A stretch of 64,000 bases of DNA, taken from the NCBI GenBank assembly GCA_026397955.1, contig JAPLTV010000032.1, positions 1 to 64,000 of the forward strand. The letters are read 5' to 3'. A model generated the notes under the pieces. It did not search any database and had not been told where the DNA came from. It saw only the letters and a list, made by a program, of their open reading frames with translations. Both the position numbers and the translations under genes were made by a program. This stretch comes from Verrucomicrobiota bacterium. GTDB lineage: Bacteria > Verrucomicrobiota > Verrucomicrobiia > Opitutales > UBA953. Positions 21,718 through 29,733 of the stretch are shown one piece after another (the first letter of the stretch is position 1; each line of letters begins with the position of its first letter).

Positions 21718-22572
21718 ATGGCACAATTCAAGCGCATCGCCGTCGTCGGCGCCGGCCTCATCGGCGGCTCAATCCTCCTGGCGGCGGCGCGCCGCGGTCT
21801 GGCCGGTTCCCTTGCCTGCTGGTCGCGCTCGGAGAAATCCCGCGCTACGCTCCGCGGTTTCGGCGTCGCCGAAGTCTTCGATGACGCGGCCGCCTGCGTG
21901 AAAGGCGCCGACCTGGTGATCGTGACGACCCCGGTCGACACAGCCGAAGAAACCTTCCTCTCGATCGCCCCCGGGCTCAGCCCCGGAGCCGTCGTGACCG
22001 ATGCGGGCAGCGTCAAGGGCGCCATCCTGCTCGCCGCCCGTCGTCTACCGGCCGCGAATCCATTCGTCGGCGCCCATCCGATGGCCGGGGGCGAAAAAGC
22101 CGGTGCCGCCCACGCCGCCGCCAACCTTTTTGAGGGCCGCGTCTGCTTCCTCACCCCGACCGGAGCCGAGGACCCGAAGGCCCTGGCCGCCGTCCGCCTC
22201 TTCTGGCAGGAGCTGGGTTCGGTGCTGCACGAGACCGACGCCGCGAAGCACGACGAGATTGTCGCGGCCATCAGCCACGTCCCGCATGCGGCTGCTTCCG
22301 CCCTGATGCTCGCCGTGATGGACCAGCCGGGCTTCCGCCGCTTCGCCGTCGGTGCCGGCCTGCGTGACTCGACCCGCGTCGCCGCCGGCGAAGAAAACCT
22401 CTGGGTCGGTATCATGCTCGCCAACGCGCGCCATACGGCGGCCGGCCTGCGCGCCGTCGAACGTCGCGCCGCGGAACTTCGGACCGCCATCGAAGCCAAC
22501 GATATCCCCACCCTTTGCCGCCTGCTCGCCGAGGCCCGGATTGCCCGCCAGAACCTCGACCGGTCCGAATGA
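21718..22572 (+). CDS. tyrA: Prephenate dehydrogenase
   Basis: 284 residues from ATG 21718 (a TTG two codons earlier is less likely). NAD(P)-dependent oxidative decarboxylation of prephenate in tyrosine synthesis. Rossmann loop VVGAGLIGGSIL at the start; the family histidine in AHPMAGGEKAG and the HDEIVAAISHVPH helix are present. Its stop overlaps the aroA-cmk start (ATGA). No regulatory ACT domain is attached. Confidence 0.93.
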   Translation: MAQFKRIAVVGAGLIGGSILLAAARRGLAGSLACWSRSEKSRATLRGFGVAEVFDDAAACVKGADLVIVTTPVDTAEETFLSIAPGLSPGAVVTDAGSVKGAILLAARRLPAANPFVGAHPMAGGEKAGAAHAAANLFEGRVCFLTPTGAEDPKALAAVRLFWQELGSVLHETDAAKHDEIVAAISHVPHAAASALMLAVMDQPGFRRFAVGAGLRDSTRVAAGEENLWVGIMLANARHTAAGLRAVERRAAELRTAIEANDIPTLCRLLAEARIARQNLDRSE

Positions 22573-24602
22573 GCCCAACCCTCGTCATCCGGCCCTTCCA
22601 GACGCCCGCCCGAGGCGTCGCCCAAGTCCCTGGCTCGAAGAGCATCACCAACCGCGCCTTGATTCTAGCCGCGCTCGCCGACGGCGAGACGCTCTTCACC
22701 GGCGCGCTGTTCAGCCGAGACACCCGCATCCTCATCACCGCGCTGCAGTCCCTCGGCTTCGTGGTCTCGGCCGACGAAGCCGCCTGCACGATCCGCATCG
22801 CCGGCCTGGGCGGTCGTATCCCGAACGCCCGCGCCAAGATTCATGTCGGCAACGCCGGCACGGCCGCCCGCTTCCTCACCGCCTTCCTGGCGCTCGCCCC
22901 GGCTGGCTGCTATGAGCTCGATGGCGACGAAGCCATGCGCGCCCGCCCGATGCGCGGCCTGCTCGACGCGCTGACCGCCGGCGGCTGCCGCGCACTCCAG
23001 CCCGATGGTTCGCCCGCAAGCGGCTTCCCTTTCACCCTGCACACGACCGCTAAGCTGGGCCGCCTCGAAGTCGACGCCTCGGCGTCTTCTCAGCTCCTCT
23101 CCGCCCTGCTGATGGTACTGCCGCTCTCTGCCGGCGCTTCGGTCAGCATGAAAGGCTCCACGGTCTCCGAACCGTTCGTCGAGATGACCGCCCGCATGTG
23201 CGCCCAATTCGGACGTCCGCTCGAACGTCTCGCCGATGGCAGCTGGACGTGCCCGGCGCCCGGCGCCTATGTCGCGCAGCCGACGTATGCAATCGAACCC
23301 GATGCCACCGCCGCGAGCTACTTCATCGCCCTCCCCGCCGTGACGGGATATCGCGCCTCCGTGCGCATCGAGGGCTACGCCGACGGCGGACTCCAAGGCG
23401 ACACAGCCTTCGCGAAGGTCGCCGCGGCCTGTGGCGCCACGCTCAAACCGGCGAACGGTACGCTCGTCACTGAGTCCTGGTCGGGCATCCGCGGCGGTGA
23501 TTTCGATTTCAACGCCTTCTCCGATACGTTCCTCACCCTTGCGACTATCGCCACGCTGGCGGACAGCCCGGTCAAAATCCGCGGCATCGCCCATACCCGC
23601 AAGCAGGAGACAGATCGGGTGCTCGCGATGGCCACGGAACTCGAACGACTCGGCATCAAAGTCACTCCCACCGCCGCCGAACTGCGCGCGGACGACACGC
23701 TTTCCTCGCTGACTATCTTCCCGAGCAAGGCCGCCTTGCGGCGCGTCGCCGCCGACGGCCCGATCACCATCCACACCTATGAGGATCATCGCATGGCGAT
23801 GAGCTTCGGCGTGCTCGGCAGCTTCGACCTCTTCGGCGACGGTCGTCCGTGGATCGCCATCGAAGATCCGGCCTGTACCGCCAAGACCTTCCCTCATTTC
23901 TTCGAGGCCCTCGAAGGACTCCGCACCAACTTCGTCCGCGTCTCCGTCGACGGAGGCGCCGCCTCCGGCAAGTCGAGCACCAGCCGCCGGCTCGCACAGA
24001 AGCACGGCCTACTCCACGTCGACACCGGCGCGCACTATCGCAGCCTGACGCGCGCCTTGCTGCTGGCCGGCGCCTCCGCCGACGAGCCGGCCTCCGTGAA
24101 GTCCGCCCTCGGCAAGCTCCGCATCGGCTCGCGTATTATTGCCCGCCAGGGGGCCCGTAGCTCCGCACTGACCCTCGATGGTGTGCTGCCTGACGACGCC
24201 GACCTACGCACCCCGGAGGTCAACGCGTCCGTCTCAAAGATTGCCGCCCTGCCCACCGTCCGCACCTTCCTCCTCGAATACCAACGCTCGCAAGTGAAGC
24301 TGGCCAACGACCATGGGTTCGCCGGCGTGGTCATGGAAGGCCGTGATATCGGTTCCGTGGTGCTGCCTGATGCCGAAGTCCGCATCTTCCTGGAAGCCGA
24401 TGCTGATGCGCGCGCCCAGCGACGTGCCGCCGAAGGCCAGTCCGACCAGGTCACGCAACGCGACCATCTCGACGCCACGCGCAAGACTGCACCGATGATC
24501 TGCCCGACCGGCGCCCATCGCCTCGACAACACGCATAAGTCGCTCGAGGAAGTCGTGGCCGAGATCGGCGAATTCATCAAGATCGCCGCCCTGCCCCGAT
24601 GA
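22569..24602 (+). CDS. aroA-cmk: Fused EPSP synthase and cytidylate kinase
   Basis: 677 residues from the ATG overlapping tyrA. Residues 1 to about 455 are a full 3-phosphoshikimate 1-carboxyvinyltransferase (shikimate pathway): VPGSKSITNRAL, GNAGTAARFLTA and YEDHRMAMSFGVLG. From about 456 to the end is a full CMP kinase: P-loop VDGGAASGKSS, DTGAHYRSLT and GRDIGSVVLPDAEVRIFLEA. The frame is continuous through the junction NFVRVSVDGG, with no linker. aroA and cmk are neighbours in many bacteria, and fused forms are known in some lineages, so a natural fusion is more likely than an assembly error. plsC overlaps the end (ATGA). Confidence 0.92.
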   Translation: MSPTLVIRPFQTPARGVAQVPGSKSITNRALILAALADGETLFTGALFSRDTRILITALQSLGFVVSADEAACTIRIAGLGGRIPNARAKIHVGNAGTAARFLTAFLALAPAGCYELDGDEAMRARPMRGLLDALTAGGCRALQPDGSPASGFPFTLHTTAKLGRLEVDASASSQLLSALLMVLPLSAGASVSMKGSTVSEPFVEMTARMCAQFGRPLERLADGSWTCPAPGAYVAQPTYAIEPDATAASYFIALPAVTGYRASVRIEGYADGGLQGDTAFAKVAAACGATLKPANGTLVTESWSGIRGGDFDFNAFSDTFLTLATIATLADSPVKIRGIAHTRKQETDRVLAMATELERLGIKVTPTAAELRADDTLSSLTIFPSKAALRRVAADGPITIHTYEDHRMAMSFGVLGSFDLFGDGRPWIAIEDPACTAKTFPHFFEALEGLRTNFVRVSVDGGAASGKSSTSRRLAQKHGLLHVDTGAHYRSLTRALLLAGASADEPASVKSALGKLRIGSRIIARQGARSSALTLDGVLPDDADLRTPEVNASVSKIAALPTVRTFLLEYQRSQVKLANDHGFAGVVMEGRDIGSVVLPDAEVRIFLEADADARAQRRAAEGQSDQVTQRDHLDATRKTAPMICPTGAHRLDNTHKSLEEVVAEIGEFIKIAALPR

Positions 24603-25243
24603 TTCTCGATTCGAAGAACCTGATCTATAAAGCCGTCTACCACGGCGCGCGATCGTTCATCGAAGTCTTTTCCACCCTGGAAGTCGAAGGCTGGGAGAAC
24701 GTCCCGTCAGGCGCCTGTCTCTTCGCGTCCAACCACCAGAGCATGCTCGACCCGCCCTTGATCGGCTCGAGCCTACCCCGGGAAATCTCGTTCATCGCCC
24801 GCCGCTCGCTCTTCGATAATCCGGTCTTCGGCTTCGTCATCCAAGCCTGTCATTCCATCCCTGTCGACCGCGGGGAAGCTGATATCGGCGCTATCCGCTC
24901 AGCCTTGGCTGCCCTGAAGGCCGGTGAAGGCCTTCTGATCTTCCCGGAAGGCACCCGCAGCCAAGACGGCGTCATCACGGCGCCTAAGGCCGGTGCCGGC
25001 CTCCTGGCCTGTCGTTCCGGCGTACCGGTGGTGCCAATCCATATCCGCGGCGCTCGTGACATGCTGCCGCGCGGAGCCCACTTCCCGCTTGGGTCGGCGC
25101 GCATCCGCGTCCGGTTCGGGAAGGCGATGCAACCGTCGGAATATGATCCGGGCAGCGAACACGCCGACCGCTCGATCGAAGCGTCCCGCCGAATCCTGGA
25201 GCGAATCAAATCGCTCCCGGATTGCGACGACCTCGGACTCTGA
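24599..25243 (+). CDS. plsC: 1-acyl-sn-glycerol-3-phosphate acyltransferase
   Basis: 214 residues. Inner-membrane acyltransferase that makes phosphatidic acid. Catalytic H46 and D51 lie in SNHQSMLDPP (HX4D), followed by the FPEGTRSQDG phosphate-binding motif and VPVVPIHIRGA. It overlaps aroA-cmk by four bases; the tyrA-aroA-cmk-plsC order resembles the common aroA-cmk-plsC-rpsA cluster, but here rpsA is missing and dnaN converges 12 bases after the stop. Confidence 0.92.
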   Translation: MILDSKNLIYKAVYHGARSFIEVFSTLEVEGWENVPSGACLFASNHQSMLDPPLIGSSLPREISFIARRSLFDNPVFGFVIQACHSIPVDRGEADIGAIRSALAALKAGEGLLIFPEGTRSQDGVITAPKAGAGLLACRSGVPVVPIHIRGARDMLPRGAHFPLGSARIRVRFGKAMQPSEYDPGSEHADRSIEASRRILERIKSLPDCDDLGL

Positions 25244-25255
25244 TCAGCCGGCGGC

Positions 25256-26383
25256 TTACGAGATGCGCTGAGGCATCACGACGCAAAGGAAGTCGTCCTT
25301 CAATCCGCGGATGACGCCCGGGGACATCTCATCCTTGAATTCGAAATCGATCTCGTCCTCGGTCAGGGCCTTGAGCGGGTCGGTGATGTACTGAGGGTTG
25401 AACGCGATGTTCACGTCCGGGCCTTCGTATTTTACGGCGATGGGTTCGTGCGCGTCGCCGCTTTCGGACTTCGCGGAGATCTCAAGGTTCTGGGTCTTCT
25501 TCGAAACGGTCATGCGGATCGTGTTGTGGCGATCGTCCGTCATGAGCGCGGCGCGGTTGACGCTTTCGAGGAGCTTCTCGCGCTCGAGGCGCACCTTGGA
25601 GCCGGCATCCTTCGGGATGACCTGGCGGTAGTTCGGGTAGTTGCCTTCGACGACCTTGGAGACCAGCTGGATGCGGTCTACGAGGCCTTCTTCGTTCTTC
25701 GGGATGTCGATCGTGAAGCCGACCTGACGTTCGTTGTGCGAGACGTGCGCTTCGCCGCCGGACTTAAGCAGACGCATCAGTTCGATGATCGTGCGGGCCG
25801 GAAGGATGAGGGCGAGGGTCTTGTCGGAACCGGCGATCTTACGTTCGCATTTTGCGAGACGACGGCCATCGGTGGCGACGACGGTGAGCTTACCTTCGGC
25901 GAATTCGAAGAAGACACCGTTGAGGATGTAGCGATTCTCGTCGGACGACTGCGCGTAGCTGACCTTGCGGAGCATGTCACCCAGGTCGTCTTGGTTGATC
26001 GAGATCGTCGGCTGACCCGTGAAGTTCGAGATGGGCGGGAACTGGTCGGCAGGCAGGCCGGCGATCTGGAACACGGAACTGCCGGAGGTGATCTTCACGC
26101 GGTCCTTGCCGGTGAGTTCGACGATGGTGTCGCTGCTCGAAAGGGCGCGGATGATCGGGACGAGTTTCTTGACCGGCAGGGTGATGCGTCCGGGGGAGGA
26201 GACGGTGGCCTTGATGCGGCAGCAGATGCCGAGGTCGAGGTTAGTCGTGGTGAGCGTGATGGTGTCGCCTTCGGCTTCGATGAGCACGTTCTGCAGAATC
26301 GGCATCGTCGCGCGGTTGCCGACGACGTTGGTGACGCTGGAGAGACCGTTGAAAAAGTGATTCCGGTTAACCTTGAACTTCAT
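25256..26383 (-). CDS. dnaN: DNA polymerase III sliding clamp, beta subunit
   Basis: 375 residues from MKFKVNRNHFFNGL, start at 26383; an in-frame ATG 18 codons upstream is rejected because DnaN proteins begin as chosen. Three repeated clamp domains; recognisable parts are RATMPILQNVLIEAEGD (domain 1), TDGRRLAKCE (domain 2) and the C-terminal YITDPLKALTEDEIDFEFKD with the final MPQRIS corresponding to the usual MPMRL. DnaA-box-like sites lie upstream (26574-26637). dnaA and recF are not next to it. Confidence 0.96.
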   Translation of the reverse strand: MKFKVNRNHFFNGLSSVTNVVGNRATMPILQNVLIEAEGDTITLTTTNLDLGICCRIKATVSSPGRITLPVKKLVPIIRALSSSDTIVELTGKDRVKITSGSSVFQIAGLPADQFPPISNFTGQPTISINQDDLGDMLRKVSYAQSSDENRYILNGVFFEFAEGKLTVVATDGRRLAKCERKIAGSDKTLALILPARTIIELMRLLKSGGEAHVSHNERQVGFTIDIPKNEEGLVDRIQLVSKVVEGNYPNYRQVIPKDAGSKVRLEREKLLESVNRAALMTDDRHNTIRMTVSKKTQNLEISAKSESGDAHEPIAVKYEGPDVNIAFNPQYITDPLKALTEDEIDFEFKDEMSPGVIRGLKDDFLCVVMPQRIS

Positions 26384-26439
26384 GATGTCCGAAGAATTGA
26401 GGACAGGCAGGGGGTGAGGCAACCCCTCATTGCCCACAT

Positions 26440-26640
26440 ACCGGGACTCTCTGTATCTAGTTACTCTTCATTTATAAATACCAGTAGCATCAGTAGGTGT
26501 CGGAATCCCGTGTACAGTTCCGCAAGCCTCTGGTGAGCGGACTTATCCGCGGCTAGGTCGACTGTGTGTTTAGGGTGAATAAGTCCTCGGTTGTTCACAT
26601 GAGGTCAGACCCACCAATCCTTCACGGACTATTCACACCT
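26440..26640. other. Possible replication-origin region upstream of dnaN (DnaA-box-like cluster)
   Basis: Within 64 bases there are three sequences one base away from the DnaA box TTATNCACA: TTATTCACC (minus strand, 26574-26582), TTGTTCACA (26591-26599) and CTATTCACA (26629-26637, overlapping the pssA stop), and a weaker TTATCCGCG at 26543-26551. An AT-rich stretch around 26455-26490 with nearby CAGTAG repeats could be an unwinding element. oriC next to dnaN is common in bacteria. The boxes could instead regulate dnaN. No skew analysis was possible. Confidence 0.35.
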
Positions 26641-27517
26641 TGGACACCGGCTCATCATCGTCGTCCGGAGCAGGGTCCATTTCGCTCTTTTTGAGGAGGA
26701 AGATATGACGGAAGATACTGAAGCTGATATAACCGAGGAAGACGGCTGGGAACGAATATTGGGGATAACGGAACACCACCGCACCGCCGATGATGATCAG
26801 GATGAAGACCCTGGTACGCGCCCGGGCCGTCCAATCCAGCTTCTTGAAGCTCGGGAAGCGGACATTGCTGACCATCAGGAAGGAGATGATCAGCATCAAG
26901 GGTAGCAGGATCCAGGACCAATCTTTGACGGCCGCATCAAGGGGTCCCTCTCCTTCCATGATCTTGGATAAGACCAGGACCAGCGAAGCGATCATCCCCG
27001 CGGCGGCCGGTGACGGCAGGCCCACGAAATCGCCTCCGGCGGCGCGTTTCTCGTTACCTGGGACGAGCGGGTTGGTCAGGACGTTGAAACGCGCCAGGCG
27101 GACGCCAGCGCACAGCAGATAGATGAAGGCCAGCAGCCAGGTGATCAACTGGACGTTCTCCGTGACCTCAGGCTTGATGACCAGGAAGCACGCCATCAGG
27201 GCGGGCGCGACGCCGAAGGAGACGGTGTCGGCGATGGAGTCGAACTCGGCCCCGAACAGCGATTCTCGCTTGGTGGCGCGGGCGACGCGTCCGTCGAAGA
27301 GGTCACAGATACAGGCGAAAAGGATGAACCAGACCGCCATGATATAGTGATCGGCTCGGCCTTCGGCGGTAAGCGTCGTGAAGCGCGCCTCGATGCAGTT
27401 CTTGATGGCCAGGAAACCGCAGAGCATGTTGCCCGCCGTGAAGAGGTTGGGCAGCAAGTAGATACGTGCCGCCTCTTCCGGAGAGGAATACTGGGGTTTT
27501 ACGGGGGGAGTGGTCAC
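26633..27517 (-). CDS. pssA: CDP-diacylglycerol-serine O-phosphatidyltransferase
   Basis: 294 residues, integral membrane enzyme making phosphatidylserine, precursor of phosphatidylethanolamine. The CDP-alcohol phosphotransferase motif D-x2-D-G-x2-A-R-x8-G-x3-D-x3-D is intact at about residues 72-97 (DLFDGRVAR to FDSIAD). About eight hydrophobic segments. NLFTAGNMLCGFLAI near the start is typical of PssA. It begins two bases after the RelE-like gene, so the two are probably co-transcribed. Phosphatidylserine decarboxylase is not in the window. Confidence 0.93.
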   Translation of the reverse strand: MTTPPVKPQYSSPEEAARIYLLPNLFTAGNMLCGFLAIKNCIEARFTTLTAEGRADHYIMAVWFILFACICDLFDGRVARATKRESLFGAEFDSIADTVSFGVAPALMACFLVIKPEVTENVQLITWLLAFIYLLCAGVRLARFNVLTNPLVPGNEKRAAGGDFVGLPSPAAAGMIASLVLVLSKIMEGEGPLDAAVKDWSWILLPLMLIISFLMVSNVRFPSFKKLDWTARARTRVFILIIIGGAVVFRYPQYSFPAVFLGYISFSIFRHIFLLKKSEMDPAPDDDDEPVSKV

Positions 27518-27519
27518 GA

Positions 27520-27876
27520 TTAGGGCTTGGGGGTTTCGTCGAGGTATTTCCAGAAGCCGCCTTCTTGTTCGATGCGGGCTTCGTCCTCGGGGAAGGGTAG
27601 ATGGGAGCGGAAGGCGAAGTCGGCGTAGGTATGCTTATGCAGGACGTAGTTGGCCATCAGGGACCCTTCGGTCGCTTCGAAGTAGATTCTAAATTCGCCG
27701 ACGCGGAGCCGGTGATAGGTGTGTCCGCCGCGCCGCACGGTGCCGAGTTCGGAGCTTCCGCGCAGGAGGGCTTCCGGTGTGAGCGCAGTGAATGCTTCGA
27801 CGACATCCATCTGCTCCAAGGTGGGCAGCTTCGCGAGCTCACGCATCGCTTGGTCGCTGAAGTTCACTTGATACAT
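27520..27876 (-). CDS. RelE/ParE-superfamily-like protein, no antitoxin partner
   Basis: 118 residues from MYQVNFSDQAM (start 27876; 27888 also possible). The opening YxVxFSxxAxRELxKL followed by GTVRRGGHTYHRLRVGEFRIYFEA matches the RelE/ParE toxin fold, whose members cut mRNA or inhibit gyrase. A C-terminal tail of about 25 residues exceeds that of typical toxins. No short antitoxin gene precedes it; upstream is the interrupted phosphatase gene and downstream, two bases away, pssA. This may be a housekeeping RelE-like protein of unknown role rather than an active toxin. Confidence 0.7.
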   Translation of the reverse strand: MYQVNFSDQAMRELAKLPTLEQMDVVEAFTALTPEALLRGSSELGTVRRGGHTYHRLRVGEFRIYFEATEGSLMANYVLHKHTYADFAFRSHLPFPEDEARIEQEGGFWKYLDETPKP

Positions 27877-27919
27877 CGGTACCAGCATCCAACGCCGCAC
27901 GCACGTCCACGGCAATCAC

Positions 27920-28339
27920 TCAGTTCGGAAGCGACCATCTGGACAGTAGTAAAACCGCCTGTTTTTCGACCAAATCCAACACTTTTTCAAATCCGTCGCT
28001 TTCGCCGTAATAGGGATCCGGCAAGGCGATATCATCCAAGAAAAGGCGAAGGCGGGGTTGCAGCTCCTGCGGACAACGCCGACGGAGTTCGCGGAGATTG
28101 ATCTCATCCGCAGCGAGGATGAGGTCGAACTCGTGGAAATTCGAGGCGTGGACCTGGCGGGCGCGCACCGCCGAAAGATCATAGCCGCGCGTCTGCGCAT
28201 GCCGCACCGAGCGCGGATCGGGCGGGTCGCCGATGTGATAGCTTTCCGTGCCGGCGGAATCGAACTCGATGGCGAGGTCGGCCTGCTTGGCCTTGGTGCG
28301 AAGCACGACCTCCATCGTCGGAGACCGGCAGATGTTACC
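27920..28339 (-). pseudogene. Low-molecular-weight protein tyrosine phosphatase, 3' part (interrupted by the element)
   Basis: Codes for the last 138 or so residues of an LMW-PTP. From the 13-bp repeat it reads GNICRSPTMEVVLR, with the DLILAADEINLREL helix and LPDPYYGES, whose first Asp is the general acid. No start codon precedes the P-loop: the frame meets a stop in element DNA (about 28373). A free ATG at 28315 could yield 131 residues without the P-loop, hence inactive. The missing first 17 codons lie at 32995-33045. On precise recombination of the two repeats the 152-residue protein reappears with C12 and R18 in place. Confidence 0.9.
28327..28339. repeat. Left attachment site, 13-bp direct repeat
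   Basis: GGCAGATGTTACC, identical to 32994-33006; bases flanking it differ (C/T here, A/C at the right), so the identity is exactly 13 bp. On the minus strand it encodes the codons GGT AAC ATC TGC C of the phosphatase P-loop. This is the crossover core of the tyrosine recombinase, by inference. Confidence 0.85.
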
Positions 28340-28395
28340 TCTGTATGTCGAGATTTGTAAGTCGTTGCCAAATAGTTAGATGTAGATTTATTTCA

Positions 28396-28488
28396 AACAT
28401 CCCAAAAGGCCTAATTTGACCCTCTTTCACCCCGATTAGAGGCCTTTAAACCCCTGTTTTGAAGGGTTAACATCCCATAACATCCCAC
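28396..28488. repeat. Left arm-type repeats (AACATCCCA x3)
   Basis: AACATCCCA occurs at 28396-28404 and twice in tandem, ten bases apart, inside 28467-28488. The 22-bp block 28467-28488 recurs with a single base change at 32927-32948 near the right end, in the same orientation. Position 57-160 bases inside the core repeat fits arm-type integrase or excisionase binding sites. A hairpin with arms AAAGGCCT (28405 region and 28440 region) lies between them. Confidence 0.6.
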
Positions 28489-28829
28489 TCCCCGAGCGCG
28501 CGTAGATCGTAACGCCTGGCCTCGGGCAACTTCCCTAACCCCCCTATTATCAATAGGTTAAAAACGCGAAATGACCACGCGTAAAACCTTAGCGGTGACG
28601 GTCCACGAGGGAAAAGGGGGGTATTTGAAAAGAATACTCAAGGGGGGGGCTTCCCCTGCCCTGCCCTCCGACCCTGCCTATTGACACCCCTATTTCAGTC
28701 GCGGGAAGGGGTCGCCAAGGCGTTTTGATTGGTGGCACGACTCAACCCCACGCGACCAACTTCGGAGGGGGTTTGCTTTCCGCTTATCTCTTGGTGAGTC
28801 ACCCGGTGCGGATAATGTTTTCTACAATG

Positions 28830-28964
28830 AGAAACCCGCCCGTAACGATAGGATGCTTCATCCTTTTGCTCACTCCTTGCCTTTGGGGTTTAATAACCTA
28901 CCTGCCAGAACCTTGGGGCTTCATTGGCTCGCTCCTGATCGTGTTCGTTTTTGCGGTGGGTTGA
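28830..28964 (+). CDS. Possible small membrane protein (doubtful)
   Basis: Short reading frame; from the ATG at 28830 it gives about 44 residues with two hydrophobic segments (GCFILLLTPCLWGLI and FIGSLLIVFVFAVG). A longer start at 28728 adds residues without membrane character. It overlaps a minus-strand frame (28898-29128) by 67 bases; at most one of the two is likely to be real. No family match recognised. Confidence 0.3.
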   Translation, partial: RNPPVTIGCFILLLTPCLWGLITYLPEPWGFIGSLLIVFVFAVG

Positions 28965-29128
28965 TTTTCAGTTTTCGCTAACGCAAGAAACGACGCCAAG
29001 CGCACCGACGCGATCGGAGGAAGCGCACCGAGTCGGGGCAAGTCGTCAGGCGATACTATCACGCGACGGCCGGACACTAACTCGACGACGACCAAGCCGG
29101 AGAGAGATGCGCGCTTGCGGGGCTTCAT
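28898..29128 (-). CDS. Possible small basic protein (doubtful)
   Basis: 76 residues starting MKPRKRASLSGLVVVELVSG; the centre (VVVELVSGRRVIVSPDDLP) has the look of a small beta-rich domain, and codon use (TTG, GTC) resembles the other element genes. Overlaps the small membrane frame on the other strand. No family recognised. Confidence 0.3.
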   Translation of the reverse strand: MKPRKRASLSGLVVVELVSGRRVIVSPDDLPRLGALPPIASVRLASFLALAKTENQPTAKTNTIRSEPMKPQGSGR

Positions 29129-29315
29129 CTCGAAAGCGTCCGCGTAGGCCAGGCGTTGCGCAAGCCGTGGCCGATGGGGTGAACTACCCGAGGGGTTTAC
29201 TTGGTCTTTTTATTTAACACCGACCAAGTGAGGCCACCATTAATCGACCTAATATGCCCGGCCGACCGCGTGGCGCAACCCACTCCCTGTCCGTTTAGAT
29301 CGGTGCGTCGGTTGT

Positions 29316-29400
29316 CCTGTCTCTACCTCCCTGCCCTGTCTCTTGTATCGGGGTCGGTCTAACCTGTATCTCCCTCCCAAGACTGTCTCTTGTCTCGGGT
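29316..29400. repeat. Two imperfect 38-bp direct repeats
   Basis: Copies at 29316-29353 and 29363-29400, 47 bases apart, share CCTGT-x-TCT, CCTCCC, CTGTCTCTTGT and TCGGG in the same order (about 31 of 38 positions). Copy 2 contains CCAAGACTGTC (29377-29387), whose exact inverse GACAGTCTTGG stands at 29569-29579. Iteron-like or RNA structural; function unknown. Confidence 0.6.
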
Positions 29401-29419
29401 TGCTTGGTGTAGGGCGAGG

Positions 29420-29538
29420 CCGACCGAGCGTAAGCGGAGGGAGAGGCCGTAGCCCTTTTACTCTTACCCTATTACTAATCCCGTCCCCTCCCTCTCGCAT
29501 CCCTTACGGTCGCGCGGTCGGGGCGGTTATTAGTAAGT
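29420..29538. repeat. Overlapping inverted repeats in the element
   Basis: Arm 29420-29446 (CCGACCG, CGTAAG, GGAGGGAGAGG) is the imperfect inverse of 29486-29521 (CCTCCCTCTC, CTTACG, CGGTCGG). A second pair, TTACTAAT (29472-29479) and ATTAGTAA (29529-29536), interlocks with it, an arrangement that in RNA would form a pseudoknot. Lies between the 38-bp repeats and the excisionase-like gene. Confidence 0.5.
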
Positions 29539-29733
29539 TAAGATACTAGCACCGCGACAGTCATCCCCGACAGTCTTGGAGGGGTTGCTCGGGGCTTCCG
29601 CGATCGGTGCAAACGATTGCCGGCCGAGGGTTAGGCATAGGCGCGCGAGGAGGCCAGGCGTTACGCGGACAGGTTGCCAATGGTCGCAGTAGTAGCCCCC
29701 GAGTCTCTTGGGGTGCTTCCAATCCAAGCAACT

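Larger units (their letters stand above)
28340..29733. other. Mostly non-coding left portion of the element
   Basis: About 1.4 kb without a convincing gene. It holds the arm-type repeats, a perfect 15-base palindrome CCTATTATCAATAGG (28543-28557), two small overlapping reading frames (28725-28964 plus, 28898-29128 minus), a hairpin ACTTGGTC / GACCAAGT (29199-29206 and 29222-29229) and a structured repeat block (29316-29579). Such a large untranslated part in a 4.7-kb element suggests a replication or transfer origin or a structured RNA. Confidence 0.6.

Noticed and set aside
22569-24602. Sequencing error joining aroA and cmk
   Set aside because: The junction reads smoothly through conserved residues on both sides, and fusions are known elsewhere.
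27520-27876. Complete toxin-antitoxin pair
   Set aside because: No small antitoxin gene on either side; neighbours are the phosphatase remnant and pssA.
27916-28371. 151-codon minus-strand frame beginning in the element and crossing the left att site
   Set aside because: It is a different frame from the phosphatase and gives arginine/serine-rich nonsense.
28681-28710. TTGACA at 28681 as a sigma-70 promoter for the small element frames
   Set aside because: No acceptable -10 at 16-18 bases.
29316-29400. CRISPR array
   Set aside because: Only two imperfect copies with nine bases between them; no cas gene in the window.
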